Positions 44,076 through 53,633 are shown, counted from the first letter of the stretch. The stretch is DNA of 64,000 bases from Candidatus Heimdallarchaeota archaeon B3_Heim (GCA_003144275.1 NJBF01000014.1:1-64000); one strand, 5' to 3'. The notes: generated from the letters alone by a model not told the origin. Made by a program: numbers and translations.

Positions 44076-47000
44076 TTAAAATGTCTGATCTCTTTCTAAT
44101 TGTTGATCTTCACTCATTTGTATCGAGAATACAGAACTTAACCCTTTTACATTAGTGCAACCGTATAATCTATCCGCCCAGGCCATCAAAATATCACGAT
44201 GACTTATGACAAGAAATTGTGCTGCAGGAGTTGTTGATTTCCTTGACTTCTTGCCATCCTCCTCTGCTCCATCTCTTCCTACACTACGGGACATCTTATA
44301 CAGTAATTTTGCCACTCTCCTAACATTCATTGGATCCAAGGCGGCATCTATTTCATCTAGGATATAGAATGGTTGTGCATCAACGGTTTGCACTGCAAAA
44401 ATAAATGCTAATGCTGTTAGTGCTTTCTCACCGCCAGACATGCTTTCTAAAGAAGCAATTTTTTTGCCTGCAGGGTGTGCTTCAATGAAAAGGCCTCCTT
44501 CGAATATATCTTCCCCCTTCTTGGGATCTTTTTCAAGGATAAGCCGTGCATCTCCTCCAGAGAGCTCATTGAATATCTGGCCAAAATGTCTATTTACAGA
44601 TTTGTAAACTTTCATGAATACTGAATATTTTTCTGTTTCAATCTCTTCTATGAAGTCTAGGATTACTTGCCGTTCCTCAATTAATATATCTCTACGATCC
44701 AGTAATTCCATATATCTCGAATTTTCAGATTGAAATTCCTTCAAAGCGCGCATATTGACTGGTTCTAATCGTTTCTTCTCATCTGACTTACGATTTATCT
44801 CTGATTTGATCTTAGATTCATTTATTTTTTCTAATTCCTCTGCATCTGCAGGAATGATCTCAATCTGTGCCTCTAATGCTTCACTTTGTAATTTTTCCGT
44901 TTCTACAGCGATTCTTTCCCGTTGTAATTTTATATCGGTAACCTTTTCTTCATCTTTCGCAATCTTTTCGTTTAATCGCTCTTTATCTTTAATCAGTTGC
45001 CCTTGATACTTCTTTTGAGTTGACAGATCAGATCTATAATCCTTTATTTCCGTTAGAAGAGTTTCTTCATTTTCTAAGATCTTTTCTAAATCTGAATTGA
45101 ATTGTTCTACCTGTTCAACTAGTACTTGAATTTCTCCTTCCAAACTTGCTGTTTCAACCTTAATTGTATTATTTTCATTTTTCGTTTCTGATAATCGAGC
45201 TGTTCTTTCCTCTTTTTGGGCCTCAATGCTATTAATTCGTGAATCTATACCACTTAATTGGCCCTGTGATTTTCCCAACCTCTGTTCAATTTGATTCATT
45301 TTTTCTAACAAAGGCCGTGTATCTGCCGCCTCAAGACGTTCTTCAATATTTTTTGCCTCCTCCCCGATGACTTCAAGATTCTGCTCGTGGTGTTCCATCT
45401 CTTGTTTTTGTTTATCGCGAGCAATGTGGCGTTCTTCGAGCTTTTGTTTTAATGGGTCAAGTTCACCTTCAATACTTTGTTGATTTTCACTATATAGTTT
45501 AATTTCACTCTCTTGTTGACTTAATTGAAGTGTGGCTCCCTGTATGCTTTTTTCCAATTTCTCTATAGAAGAAATAATTACTTTCTCTATTCCTAGGAGT
45601 TTTTTCTGATTCTCCTTTGCTTGGGATAAATTAGACTTATATTCACCAAGTTTGGTTGTAATTTGTTCCATTTCAATTTGTAAAGAATCTACAGAGGCTT
45701 GAGCAGATAATAGATGAAATCCTCCAAATATTATTCCATTTGAGTAAAAAATATCACCATCAGCAGTAGAAAGGGTTGAACCTTGTTTTTTCCAGAGATT
45801 GGCAGCTTCTGCTAAAGTAGAAACGACTTGATTTTGCTCTCGGATTTTCTTGACAATATTTGAGAAATCATCAGTAGATTTCAGTTTAAATTTCTCAAGA
45901 GGGATAAAATTTGCAGCACCTATTGAATGTTCTTTCAAGAGATTGATACACTGTAAGCTAGCGTCAATGGTATCGGTTATAATAGCATCAGAAAGATGTC
46001 CAACCTCAGGGGGAAGATTACCACCATCTTCAGATAAATTTTGAAATTCACCAAGAATTCCCTTTATGGTTCCCTCGTTTTTCTTTCCACTTATGTAGGA
46101 TACCGCTGGGTTTTCTTTTCCTGCTTCCGATTTAACAAATGATGAAATTGTTTCAATTTTCGCTTTTAGAACTAATTGTTTGTCACTTAGTTCTCTTACA
46201 TGACTATCAGTTTCTTCAATCTGTCTTTCTAAATCCATTTTTTTCGTTTTTATTTCTTCTAGTTTTGCAGAAGCCTCAGTTTGTTGATTGCTTTCTTCTT
46301 CTATTTGGGTTTTCAGTTCTTTAGCCTTTGTTCCAGCCGAACTGATTAGTGCTTCCGCTTCTGATTGCCGTCGTTGATATTCATCAACATTATTCTGAAA
46401 AGCATTCACCATATTTTGAGATACTTCAAATGAAACCTGAGTTTTGGTTAAACGATCACCTTCAATTTTTTGGCGTCTTTCCGCATCCTCAAATTCTGCT
46501 TTTATCTCATCATACTCTTGATTTTTTAATTCTAGTTCTTCTTCAAGTGAAGTACGATCATTTTGGATTTGTGATATCCGTTCAACTAATTCTTCTTTTT
46601 TACCAGTCAATTCTCCCTTGGTTTGACTATCATCCAGAATTTTCTTTTGAATTTCTTCAGAGCGTGATTCTAATTGTTTTACTCGATTTTCATTAGATTT
46701 TATTGTTTTTTTGTTATATTCCGTTTTTTCTTGAACTTTTGTTTTCTCAATATTTTTTTCCTCTGCAGACGATCGAATTTCTTTCAGAGAAGTCTCCACA
46801 CGAATTAAAGAGTCTTCTAACGTTCTGATTTTCTCAGTAACTTCTTCAACATTAGTATCGATTTGCGACCGCTCTGATACAATATTTTCTTGACTGCTAC
46901 GAATAGTAGCGATATCTTCATCGAATTCTGTTAATGCACGATTGTTATTATGATAGGAATAGGATATTAAAAGAGCTTTCAGATTTAAAATATCAGTGTC

Positions 47001-47663
47001 TAATTGACTCCACCTTTCAGCATCTTCTTTTTCTTTTCGTAATAATTCAACACGTTTAGCAACTTCATTTACTAGAAGCTGTAATTCAGCCATTCTTTTA
47101 TTCGCTTCTTCTAGCTCTGAAAGGGCAGAATGCTTTTTTTTATCAAACTGTCCCACTCCTGCGAGATTTTCCATCATTTGTCGACGTTCGATCGGATTCA
47201 TTCCGACAATTTCACCGACTTGGCCTTGAGCTATTATATTATAGCTATTTACGACATCTATGCCTGCGATTCTTAGTTTATCTAAAATATCTGTTCGTGT
47301 TGTTCGTTTCCCATTCAGTCTGTATGTGCCTGATCCATTTGTTTTTAGTTCTCGGCTTACAATTACTTCTGATTCTTTAATAGGAATGGCATAATCACTA
47401 TTGTCAAAGACAATTTCAACAAATGCCTTTTCTGACTTTTTTTTGCCCCCGATTCCATTATAGATGAGGCCCACCATCTTATCTGCCCGCATACTTTTTT
47501 TGGAAAGAGCACCAAGACAGAAATTAACGGCATCAATCGAATTAGATTTTCCACTCCCGTTTGGCCCAACAATTACAGTAAATCCTTTGGCAAGGGGCAT
47601 TCGGACTGTACCAGGTCCATATGATTTCCAACCGGTCATCCTAATTTCTTTGATATGTACCAA
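44076..47663 (-). CDS. smc: Chromosome segregation protein SMC
   Basis: 1195 residues: N-terminal ATPase half with Walker A GPNGSGKS (33-40) and the Q-loop (YNIIAQGQVGEIV), a long coiled coil, a globular hinge at ~510-650 (SYISGKKNEGTIKGILGEF, DAIITDTIDASLQCINLL), the return coil, and the C-terminal half with signature LESMSGGEKALTALAFIF and Walker B FYILDEIDAAL. The C-terminal head contains an extra charged insertion (GAEEDGKKSRKSTT) before the D-loop His region. The protein forms a dimer that entraps DNA with ScpA and ScpB. The gene is preceded by a ~310-nt region with a palindrome around a TATA-like core. Confidence 0.96.
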   Translation of the reverse strand: MVHIKEIRMTGWKSYGPGTVRMPLAKGFTVIVGPNGSGKSNSIDAVNFCLGALSKKSMRADKMVGLIYNGIGGKKKSEKAFVEIVFDNSDYAIPIKESEVIVSRELKTNGSGTYRLNGKRTTRTDILDKLRIAGIDVVNSYNIIAQGQVGEIVGMNPIERRQMMENLAGVGQFDKKKHSALSELEEANKRMAELQLLVNEVAKRVELLRKEKEDAERWSQLDTDILNLKALLISYSYHNNNRALTEFDEDIATIRSSQENIVSERSQIDTNVEEVTEKIRTLEDSLIRVETSLKEIRSSAEEKNIEKTKVQEKTEYNKKTIKSNENRVKQLESRSEEIQKKILDDSQTKGELTGKKEELVERISQIQNDRTSLEEELELKNQEYDEIKAEFEDAERRQKIEGDRLTKTQVSFEVSQNMVNAFQNNVDEYQRRQSEAEALISSAGTKAKELKTQIEEESNQQTEASAKLEEIKTKKMDLERQIEETDSHVRELSDKQLVLKAKIETISSFVKSEAGKENPAVSYISGKKNEGTIKGILGEFQNLSEDGGNLPPEVGHLSDAIITDTIDASLQCINLLKEHSIGAANFIPLEKFKLKSTDDFSNIVKKIREQNQVVSTLAEAANLWKKQGSTLSTADGDIFYSNGIIFGGFHLLSAQASVDSLQIEMEQITTKLGEYKSNLSQAKENQKKLLGIEKVIISSIEKLEKSIQGATLQLSQQESEIKLYSENQQSIEGELDPLKQKLEERHIARDKQKQEMEHHEQNLEVIGEEAKNIEERLEAADTRPLLEKMNQIEQRLGKSQGQLSGIDSRINSIEAQKEERTARLSETKNENNTIKVETASLEGEIQVLVEQVEQFNSDLEKILENEETLLTEIKDYRSDLSTQKKYQGQLIKDKERLNEKIAKDEEKVTDIKLQRERIAVETEKLQSEALEAQIEIIPADAEELEKINESKIKSEINRKSDEKKRLEPVNMRALKEFQSENSRYMELLDRRDILIEERQVILDFIEEIETEKYSVFMKVYKSVNRHFGQIFNELSGGDARLILEKDPKKGEDIFEGGLFIEAHPAGKKIASLESMSGGEKALTALAFIFAVQTVDAQPFYILDEIDAALDPMNVRRVAKLLYKMSRSVGRDGAEEDGKKSRKSTTPAAQFLVISHRDILMAWADRLYGCTNVKGLSSVFSIQMSEDQQLERDQTF

Positions 47664-47898
47664 ATGTCGGGCCCCTATTAAGAGACTAAAAGAAGTGCAA
47701 TATTTGCAGATTGTTTACTTGAATTAAAGCCCTTCCTAATAAAACATCATTCTTTTCAAGGTCTTTGATTGAAATGTCTATTAAAAAGGTATTCAAATGA
47801 GTCATTAGTCGTTCTATGGATAACAGTAGAATCATTGAAATGAAAGTTATTTTTTAAAGGTTCTTTGAAAGAAAACAAACGTAAAAAGTTCATAACAA

Positions 47899-47936
47899 CT
47901 GGATACTTTTATATAAAAGTATATACAGATATCCAG
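47899..47936. promoter_or_regulatory. Nested palindrome with TATA core upstream of smc
   Basis: A perfect 20-bp palindrome (47903-47922, outer ATACTTTT/AAAAGTAT around ATAT) overlaps an inverted repeat CTGGATA (47899-47905) and TATCCAG (47930-47936). The centre TTTATATAAAA is an archaeal TATA-type element on either strand. It lies about 240 nt upstream of smc and just after the end of the GTPase gene 47978-48547, so it may be the smc-scpA promoter with a long leader. The remaining 47664-47898 shows nothing further. Confidence 0.4.
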
Positions 47937-47977
47937 AATTAACTTGGGAGAAATATGACGATAATCCCATCCGTTTC

Positions 47978-48547
47978 TCAAAATTTCCAAGCTTTTCCCT
48001 TTTTCTCCCTCTCTACAAGTAAAATACCTAGATGAGAAAAGGGTGAACTAAGTCCCTCTCCAGATTTAGCTGAACAAAAATAATATCCAGATAATCCATA
48101 ATCTTTAACGAAATTCTCCGCTGCCTCAGATATCAATTTTCTTTTATCGTCCTCTACTGTATCTATCTTATTTCCCAACAGAATTATCGGGAGGTCAGGA
48201 TTATTGTGCTCTTTCATCATTTTAAGCCATTCAGGGATTTCTGAAAGAGTTTGAATCCGTGAAGTGTCAAATGCGACAATACCACCTGAGGATCCTTGAC
48301 AGTAACCAGGAAAAAGTGATTTAAAGCGATTTTCTCCCGCATAATCCCAATAGGCTATTCTGAGTATTGTCTCGCCTACTTCATGATCTAAAACCAGAAA
48401 GTTCACTCCAACAGTACTTATTGCAGGAATATAACTATTTGTTTCAAGACGTTTGAGTAAGGTAGTTTTTCCCACACCGCCAGGACCTGCCACTACAACT
48501 TTAACAGTTAAAACATCTGGGGTAAATTGAAACTTACTACTGGCCAT
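47978..48547 (-). CDS. Small GTPase, Arf/Gtr-like
   Basis: 189 residues: G1 GPGGVGKTT (21-29), switch I threonine T45 in STVGVNF, G3 DYAGE (68-72, Glu replacing Gln), G4 NKID and G5 SAKS. Glu after the glycine of G3 resembles a minority of archaeal GTPases. Neither a prenylation Cys nor a myristoylation Gly is seen. The gene follows the next GTPase gene (48572-49096) by 24 nt and is co-directional with it, so the pair is one unit. Confidence 0.88.
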   Translation of the reverse strand: MASSKFQFTPDVLTVKVVVAGPGGVGKTTLLKRLETNSYIPAISTVGVNFLVLDHEVGETILRIAYWDYAGENRFKSLFPGYCQGSSGGIVAFDTSRIQTLSEIPEWLKMMKEHNNPDLPIILLGNKIDTVEDDKRKLISEAAENFVKDYGLSGYYFCSAKSGEGLSSPFSHLGILLVEREKKGKAWKF

Positions 48548-48571
48548 AAGTCATTCATTTCCAAGTAATGA

Positions 48572-49096
48572 TTACTCTTTGTTTTTCTGTTTCTCTAGAA
48601 TTCGAGTCACAAGTCTATGAAGGAGCTCTTGGGTGTTTTTTCCTGTGATTGCACTGGTTGTAAAATATTCATCAATATTGTGCTGATTTCTGAATTCATT
48701 AATCTCAACAGGTGAAATAGACAAACCAAGGTCGGCTTTTGTAGAGACTAGGAAATTTGTACTCTCTGTTTCCCTACCATATACCTGTATCCATTCATGG
48801 AGGGCATTAAAAGTTTGTTCTCGTGAGGGGTCAAATGCAAGTATTAGTCCGTCGCAATCAGAGGAGTATTGTGGAAAAATCGTCTGAAAACGCGGCTCTC
48901 CACCGAAATCAAATAGATGAACGTCGATAATATCACCATTATCCAATGAAATACTTTTAACTGTAAAATCAAATCCTACAGTGGAGTAGAGGTCTTTTAA
49001 AGGGAATTTTTCATGCATAAATCGATGTACAAGTGATGATTTTCCCACGCGTTTTTCTCCTGCGATTACCACTTTAACTGATTTATTCTGTGACAC
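48572..49096 (-). CDS. Small GTPase with altered G4 motif
   Basis: 174 residues: G1 GEKRVGKSS (13-21), switch I threonine T39 in STVGFDF, G3 DFGGE (63-67) and G5 TSA. G4 reads TKAD (119-122) in place of NKxD: the Asp that selects guanine is kept but the Asn is Thr. Some Ras-superfamily proteins tolerate T here. Paired with the GTPase gene 24 nt downstream, it could form a heterodimer in the manner of Rag/Gtr GTPases; this is inference. Confidence 0.85.
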   Translation of the reverse strand: MSQNKSVKVVIAGEKRVGKSSLVHRFMHEKFPLKDLYSTVGFDFTVKSISLDNGDIIDVHLFDFGGEPRFQTIFPQYSSDCDGLILAFDPSREQTFNALHEWIQVYGRETESTNFLVSTKADLGLSISPVEINEFRNQHNIDEYFTTSAITGKNTQELLHRLVTRILEKQKNKE

Positions 49097-49265
49097 CCAG
49101 TATTCCCATTCCGAAGATAAACTCTTTTTAGTTTAGTATCGAGGTTTGAGTTAATTATCTGCAATTAATCTAATTGGCAAAGTTTCATTTAAATCTTCTT
49201 AATTGGCCTTTTTCAAATAACCATTCATTTTGCGAGACGAGTTTTCCTTTATACTTTAGATCTAA

Positions 49266-50435
49266 TCAGGGCGTATCATCTGGATTTAGATTATCGGAGT
49301 TTTCTTGGTTTTTATTTTCAACGATTGAAGATAATTCAGTTGGTAAATGGATTTCTGCTGTCTTTATGAGCATAGAAAGTTCTTCAGCATGCAAAGCTAC
49401 AGTTGAGAGTAAGGAAAAGACCGCTTCATACTTTTCATTAACTTTTCGATCAATTACAGCCTGAATTTCACTTTGGATTCGTTCCAGTTCTTCTTTATTT
49501 GTTTGCATACTCTGAGATTGAGATTCAATTATTGTTTCGTATTCTTTCATCGAATTTTGCAGGTTTTGGGTAATCTCTTCTCTTGAACGTGATGTCTGGG
49601 TTTGAATTTCTTCAGAGAAGCTAGCAAAAGCCTGTTGAAGATCATCGCCTACTTTTTTTCTTGTATAGTGTTCCGATACTTCATTCAGAATTTGAATATC
49701 GGATTCTTTGAGATTTTGTGTCGTGAGGGTAATTTCAGTCCTAATATTTTCATTAAAACTCTCTAACATTCGGGAAAAATTTTCAAAATGAGATTGCTGG
49801 TCCTTTTTTGATAATGAAATAATTTCCTGGAGTTTTTCTTTAAAGCTTAAGAGACTCTCCCTCACATTACTAAACGCCTCTGTATGAATTTGAGTAATAT
49901 TATTTAATGATTTGACACTAGCTTCTAGTGTAGTTGTAGTTTTTGTAACCTCTTCGAATTTTGTTCGTACTAGCTCTCCCAAAGCAGAAACAGATGATTG
50001 TAAATTAGATTCACTCTTTTCAAGATGCCCTGAAATTTCCGAAAACCCCTCCTTTACTTCAGCTGTAAGATTGCCTAATTTCTCTTCCTGTTCTTGCAGA
50101 GAATTATTTAAGTTCTCATGGTCTTGTTTCTGTGAAGATATTTCGGCTTTGAAATTATTTTCTTGTGTTTCCATTGCCACGGTAAGAGTCTGTATTTCAG
50201 AGGAAATTTCTTCCTGCACATGCTTTATCTCTGAATTAAAATTATCATTAAAATCCCTCATTTTTTTACCAAGTTCTATATCAAGATCCTGAGATTTTGA
50301 TTCCCAATTGTTTATTTTAGACTTTAATTCTTCAATTGTTGCAGAATTCTTTTGTAAATAAGTTGTTAACTCTAAAATCCTTTCGGCTAATTCTAGTTCT
50401 TCAGGATTTGAATCTATTTTCTCTTCTTCAGCCAA
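49266..50435 (-). CDS. Long coiled-coil protein
   Basis: About 390 residues, nearly all heptad-like coiled coil (LAERILELTTYLQKNSATIE, SSEIQTLTVAMETQ, LQASVSALGELV-like repeats), with no membrane helix and a short acidic C-terminal tail. A TTG at 50435 follows AAGGAG and reduces the overlap with the upstream gene to 8 nt; an ATG at 50459 is the longer alternative. Upstream in the same unit is the 144-residue protein; two GTPase genes follow within ~170 nt. A GTPase effector or tether is possible by context only. Confidence 0.7.
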   Translation of the reverse strand: MAEEEKIDSNPEELELAERILELTTYLQKNSATIEELKSKINNWESKSQDLDIELGKKMRDFNDNFNSEIKHVQEEISSEIQTLTVAMETQENNFKAEISSQKQDHENLNNSLQEQEEKLGNLTAEVKEGFSEISGHLEKSESNLQSSVSALGELVRTKFEEVTKTTTTLEASVKSLNNITQIHTEAFSNVRESLLSFKEKLQEIISLSKKDQQSHFENFSRMLESFNENIRTEITLTTQNLKESDIQILNEVSEHYTRKKVGDDLQQAFASFSEEIQTQTSRSREEITQNLQNSMKEYETIIESQSQSMQTNKEELERIQSEIQAVIDRKVNEKYEAVFSLLSTVALHAEELSMLIKTAEIHLPTELSSIVENKNQENSDNLNPDDTP

Positions 50436-50862
50436 TCTCAGTCTTCTCCTTAAAATCATTTATTGAATCTTCAAAGGATATTCTAATATCTTCAAGGCGG
50501 TTAAATAATCGTGTTTCAATACTTTCTTGTAGGATGAAATCGTTAATTTGGACTTTTTCACGAATCACTGGAGCAAAACGTTTCCAATGTGATTGAATTT
50601 CAGTTATATTTTTTAAATTTGAGACAATAAGAACTTTCAATTCTTCACTTAACATATTTACTAGGAGTCCATACTTTTCACTACCAACTTGAATCTCTAA
50701 GAACCCCTCTTCAAGTGTAGGAATTCTTTTAATCGCCAGATAAAAATTTGGGTTTTCTTGAACCACAGGGAATAGCTCTCGAGGCGTTTGGATGAATATA
50801 CCGGCAACAGAAAACCCTATAGCGAATTTGTCAAGTAGCTCTCTTAGACTCATTAGAATCAC
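50428..50862 (-). CDS. Hypothetical protein, first gene of the coiled-coil/GTPase unit
   Basis: A soluble protein of up to 144 residues (MSLRELLDKF start at 50853 preferred), alpha/beta in its first ~95 residues and ending in a helical segment (RLEDIRISFEDSINDFKEK). No motif recognised. Its 3' end overlaps the start of the coiled-coil gene, implying translational coupling and probably a shared complex. It is divergent from the glycosyltransferase gene. Confidence 0.65.
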   Translation of the reverse strand: MILMSLRELLDKFAIGFSVAGIFIQTPRELFPVVQENPNFYLAIKRIPTLEEGFLEIQVGSEKYGLLVNMLSEELKVLIVSNLKNITEIQSHWKRFAPVIREKVQINDFILQESIETRLFNRLEDIRISFEDSINDFKEKTEIG

Positions 50863-50960
50863 AAGTATAGATATTGATTATTAGACTCAGTATGATGAAG
50901 ACTATTAAAATAATCGATATTCAAGAAAAGTAAAAAGCTCATAAAACTACGATTTTAACA

Positions 50961-51677
50961 GTGATCCTCATGAGTAGCCCAAACCCCGGAAGCGAAACAA
51001 CAGTTATTATCCCAACTTTAAACGAGGAGAAAAATATAGAAAATATGATTACTCAACTACTTAGTTATTATCCAGGTATTTCTGTTATAGTTGCTGATGA
51101 TGGATCTAAGGATGAAACAGGAACAATAGTTTCCGATTTTCATGCAAAGAATGAACTAATACGATTTCTTGATCGGAAGGATGAAGAGATTAAGGGATTA
51201 ACAATCTCACTAATTGATGCTTTGGAAATTACGCAGACACGATATTTTGTTGTAATCGATTCTGATTTTCAACACCCTCCCGAAAAAATTGGTGAAGGGA
51301 TAAAACTTTTTGATACGGGTAGTCAGTTAATAATTGGTACACGTACGAGTGTTGAAGGCTGGGGCCTTAAAAGGAAAATTATTTCGTGGGGAGCAACAAC
51401 ATTGGGAAAAATTAGCTTATTCTTACGGAGACGACCGAGGCCTAAAGATATAATGAGTGGTTTTTTCGGAGGTCAGACGGAATATTTTAATACAATTATC
51501 CGTAATCATCCAAAAACCATTTCTCCACGTGGTTATAAACTTCTATTTGATATTTTAAAGGTTTTACCAAGAGATACTCAAATTGGAGAATTCTATTATG
51601 AATTTCAAACACGACAAGCAGGGGAATCAAAAATAGGTCTAAAACATATACTTGTTTATTTTCGTTCTCTTTTTTGA
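50961..51677 (+). CDS. Family 2 glycosyltransferase (dolichyl-phosphate mannose synthase-like)
   Basis: 238 residues of GT-A fold: VIIPTLNEEKNIENMI, ADDGSKDETG, and VVIDSDFQHPPEKI holding the metal-binding DxD-type segment, followed by GTRTSVEGWGLKRK. The pattern is that of Dpm1/polyprenyl-phosphate sugar transferases, which donate sugars to lipid carriers for glycosylation. No C-terminal membrane helices are present, so it is the single-domain form. It starts at ATG (MILMSS or MSSPNP). It converges with a Rab-like GTPase. Confidence 0.88.
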   Translation: MILMSSPNPGSETTVIIPTLNEEKNIENMITQLLSYYPGISVIVADDGSKDETGTIVSDFHAKNELIRFLDRKDEEIKGLTISLIDALEITQTRYFVVIDSDFQHPPEKIGEGIKLFDTGSQLIIGTRTSVEGWGLKRKIISWGATTLGKISLFLRRRPRPKDIMSGFFGGQTEYFNTIIRNHPKTISPRGYKLLFDILKVLPRDTQIGEFYYEFQTRQAGESKIGLKHILVYFRSLF

Positions 51678-51700
51678 GAAGAAAATATCGCTTTAGAAAT

Positions 51701-52324
51701 TCAGGTTTGTCGTTGTTCTGTAACTGTGCGTTGGGGAGCTGCTTTCAATCGACTTGTAGTTCTACTAGTTTTCCGTTGATTTTCAACAAATCTCATGACA
51801 TTCGTTCCGAGAAGGCCAAAAGCATTCTGAATATTGATGCCTGTTTTTGCTGATGTCTCTATATAATGACATTCGAATCCTTCTCCTTTTGTGAGGTTCG
51901 ATAGACGATTGGTAAATACTCGGCCTTGTTCTGGAGAAACCGTATCGTCAGATAATTCTCTCATATCAATCTTGTTAGCTACCACCACTATAGGCACACG
52001 TCCTCTCCCATTATTCGCCCAAAGCTCATTAATCCATTTTGGTGTGTTAAAATAAGAATCAGGACGGGTTACATCATAAACCAAGAGGGCACCGACACAT
52101 CCTTTGTAATATACTTCTCTAACGGCATCAAACCGTTGTTGTCCAGCTAAATCCCAGATTTGATAGCGGATATCCGATCCATTAACCATATCGTCTCTCA
52201 TAGCGAAATCCGCACCGATAGTCAGGAGATATTGTGATTTGAAACCTTTACCTAAGTACCGCTCGCGAATAGCTGTTTTTCCTACCCCTCCATCTCCAAT
52301 AAGTACAATTTTTAAAACGGTCAC
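51701..52324 (-). CDS. Rab/Ras-like small GTPase
   Basis: 207 residues, strongly Rab-like: G1 GDGGVGKT (10-17), switch I T35 in LTIGADF, G3 DLAGQQ (58-63) with catalytic Gln, the YYKGCVGALLVYDVT stretch, G4 NKID (117-120) and G5 SAK (158-160). A basic, T/R-rich tail (KTSRTTSRLKAAPQR) follows; it lacks the CaaX-type Cys but could provide electrostatic membrane contact. It stands alone, with divergent spacing to the next gene. Confidence 0.94.
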   Translation of the reverse strand: MTVLKIVLIGDGGVGKTAIRERYLGKGFKSQYLLTIGADFAMRDDMVNGSDIRYQIWDLAGQQRFDAVREVYYKGCVGALLVYDVTRPDSYFNTPKWINELWANNGRGRVPIVVVANKIDMRELSDDTVSPEQGRVFTNRLSNLTKGEGFECHYIETSAKTGINIQNAFGLLGTNVMRFVENQRKTSRTTSRLKAAPQRTVTEQRQT

Positions 52325-52605
52325 TCGTCACTCTTCCAACTATCAATGGATAAAACTAAGAATAAAACTTATTATGTCTTTCTAGTAATATTCTCCGAAT
52401 ATCCTGTGAATCAGTATTGTTAATTTCACTCTTAAGCGTTCTCTCATTAATTTGACGACGTAAGTACGCACATTTATTGACAGTATTTGAATTTTTAGAT
52501 TTGATTAATGGAACTTTCAAAAGATTTTTTTAAGAAATGGGGTTACTTAAGCAGACATTAATGGAAAAGAGATTTCACTCAACTAAAAAATAGTGGGTTA
52601 GTATT

Positions 52606-53592
52606 ATGGGCAATGTATTGTTGTTGAATAGAAAACAGGTAGAAACTGTTTTGGATATGAAAGATACAATTAAAGCAATGAAAACTGCATTTGGTCAGCT
52701 TTCAGATGGGACTGCAATCCTTCCACAACGGATTGTAATATCGAGTAAGAAAGGTTTGAGCCTCTATATGCCTGCTTACCTTCCACAATCAAAATCACTT
52801 GCGGTTAAAGTGGTTACTGTCTTTAAAGACAATCCAAAATCGTATGATCTTCCTACGACACTGGGAAAAGTACTTTTACAAGATATTGAAACAGGTGATG
52901 TTATTTGTATCATGGATGGAGGTTTTTTAACAGCCATGCGGACAGGGGCCGTTTCTGGATGTGCTATTGACTATTTAGCGAAAAAAGAAGCTGAAACAGT
53001 GGGATTATTCGGTACAGGTGTACAGGGTATGACCCAGCTGTGGGCCGCTTGTGTAGCAAGACCATCTATTAGTAAAGGCAAAGTGTTTGATGTTCGTAAC
53101 GACATTGCTGAAGATTTTGCCCAACAAATGACTGAGAAGCTGAAGATTCCAATAGAAGTCGCTAATTCAGCAGAAGATATCATTAAAAGTTCTGAGATTG
53201 TATTAACTGCGACTACATCTGCCGCACCGATTTTTCATGGGAAATGGATCCAACCAGGTACCCATATATCAGGGATCGGGTCGCATAGTCCCGGTACACG
53301 TGAATTAGATAGTGAAACAATAGTTCGTTCCAAAGTTGTATGCGACCAAGTCAGTGCATGCCTCGCAGAAGCAGGAGACATTATTATACCTATTACTGAA
53401 GGTATAATCACTAAAGAGCATATCTATGGAGAATTAGGTGAGATAATTATGGGAAAAAAGGCAGGTAGGGAAGATAATCAAGAAATTACATTGTTTAAAT
53501 CCGTAGGTTTAGCGGTTCAGGATGCAGCTACCGCAAAATTAGTATTTGATAAGGCTAAAGCTGACAATATTGGGAAAACGGTCGATATTTAG
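52606..53592 (+). CDS. Ornithine cyclodeaminase/mu-crystallin family dehydrogenase
   Basis: A 328-residue NAD(P)-binding enzyme: the N-terminal part has LPQRIVI and LAVKVVTVFKDNP, the Rossmann motif is VGLFGTGVQGMTQLWA, and ISGIGSHSPGTRELD and VCDQVSACLAEAGD match the C-terminal end of the family. Members are ornithine cyclodeaminase or archaeal-type alanine dehydrogenase; the sequence alone does not decide. An ornithine aminotransferase-type gene lies 2.5 kb away, so ornithine metabolism is plausible. It ends in two T-runs on the plus strand. Confidence 0.85.
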   Translation: MGNVLLLNRKQVETVLDMKDTIKAMKTAFGQLSDGTAILPQRIVISSKKGLSLYMPAYLPQSKSLAVKVVTVFKDNPKSYDLPTTLGKVLLQDIETGDVICIMDGGFLTAMRTGAVSGCAIDYLAKKEAETVGLFGTGVQGMTQLWAACVARPSISKGKVFDVRNDIAEDFAQQMTEKLKIPIEVANSAEDIIKSSEIVLTATTSAAPIFHGKWIQPGTHISGIGSHSPGTRELDSETIVRSKVVCDQVSACLAEAGDIIIPITEGIITKEHIYGELGEIIMGKKAGREDNQEITLFKSVGLAVQDAATAKLVFDKAKADNIGKTVDI

Positions 53593-53633
53593 TTTTTATA
53601 TTGTAAAAAATGACCGTAAAAGCTTATATCACC

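Noticed and set aside
16561..52324. Search for lipid-anchor signals (C-terminal Cys, N-terminal Gly) on the small GTPases
   Set aside because: None of the six proteins ends in a Cys-containing motif or starts with Met-Gly, so eukaryote-type lipidation is not supported.
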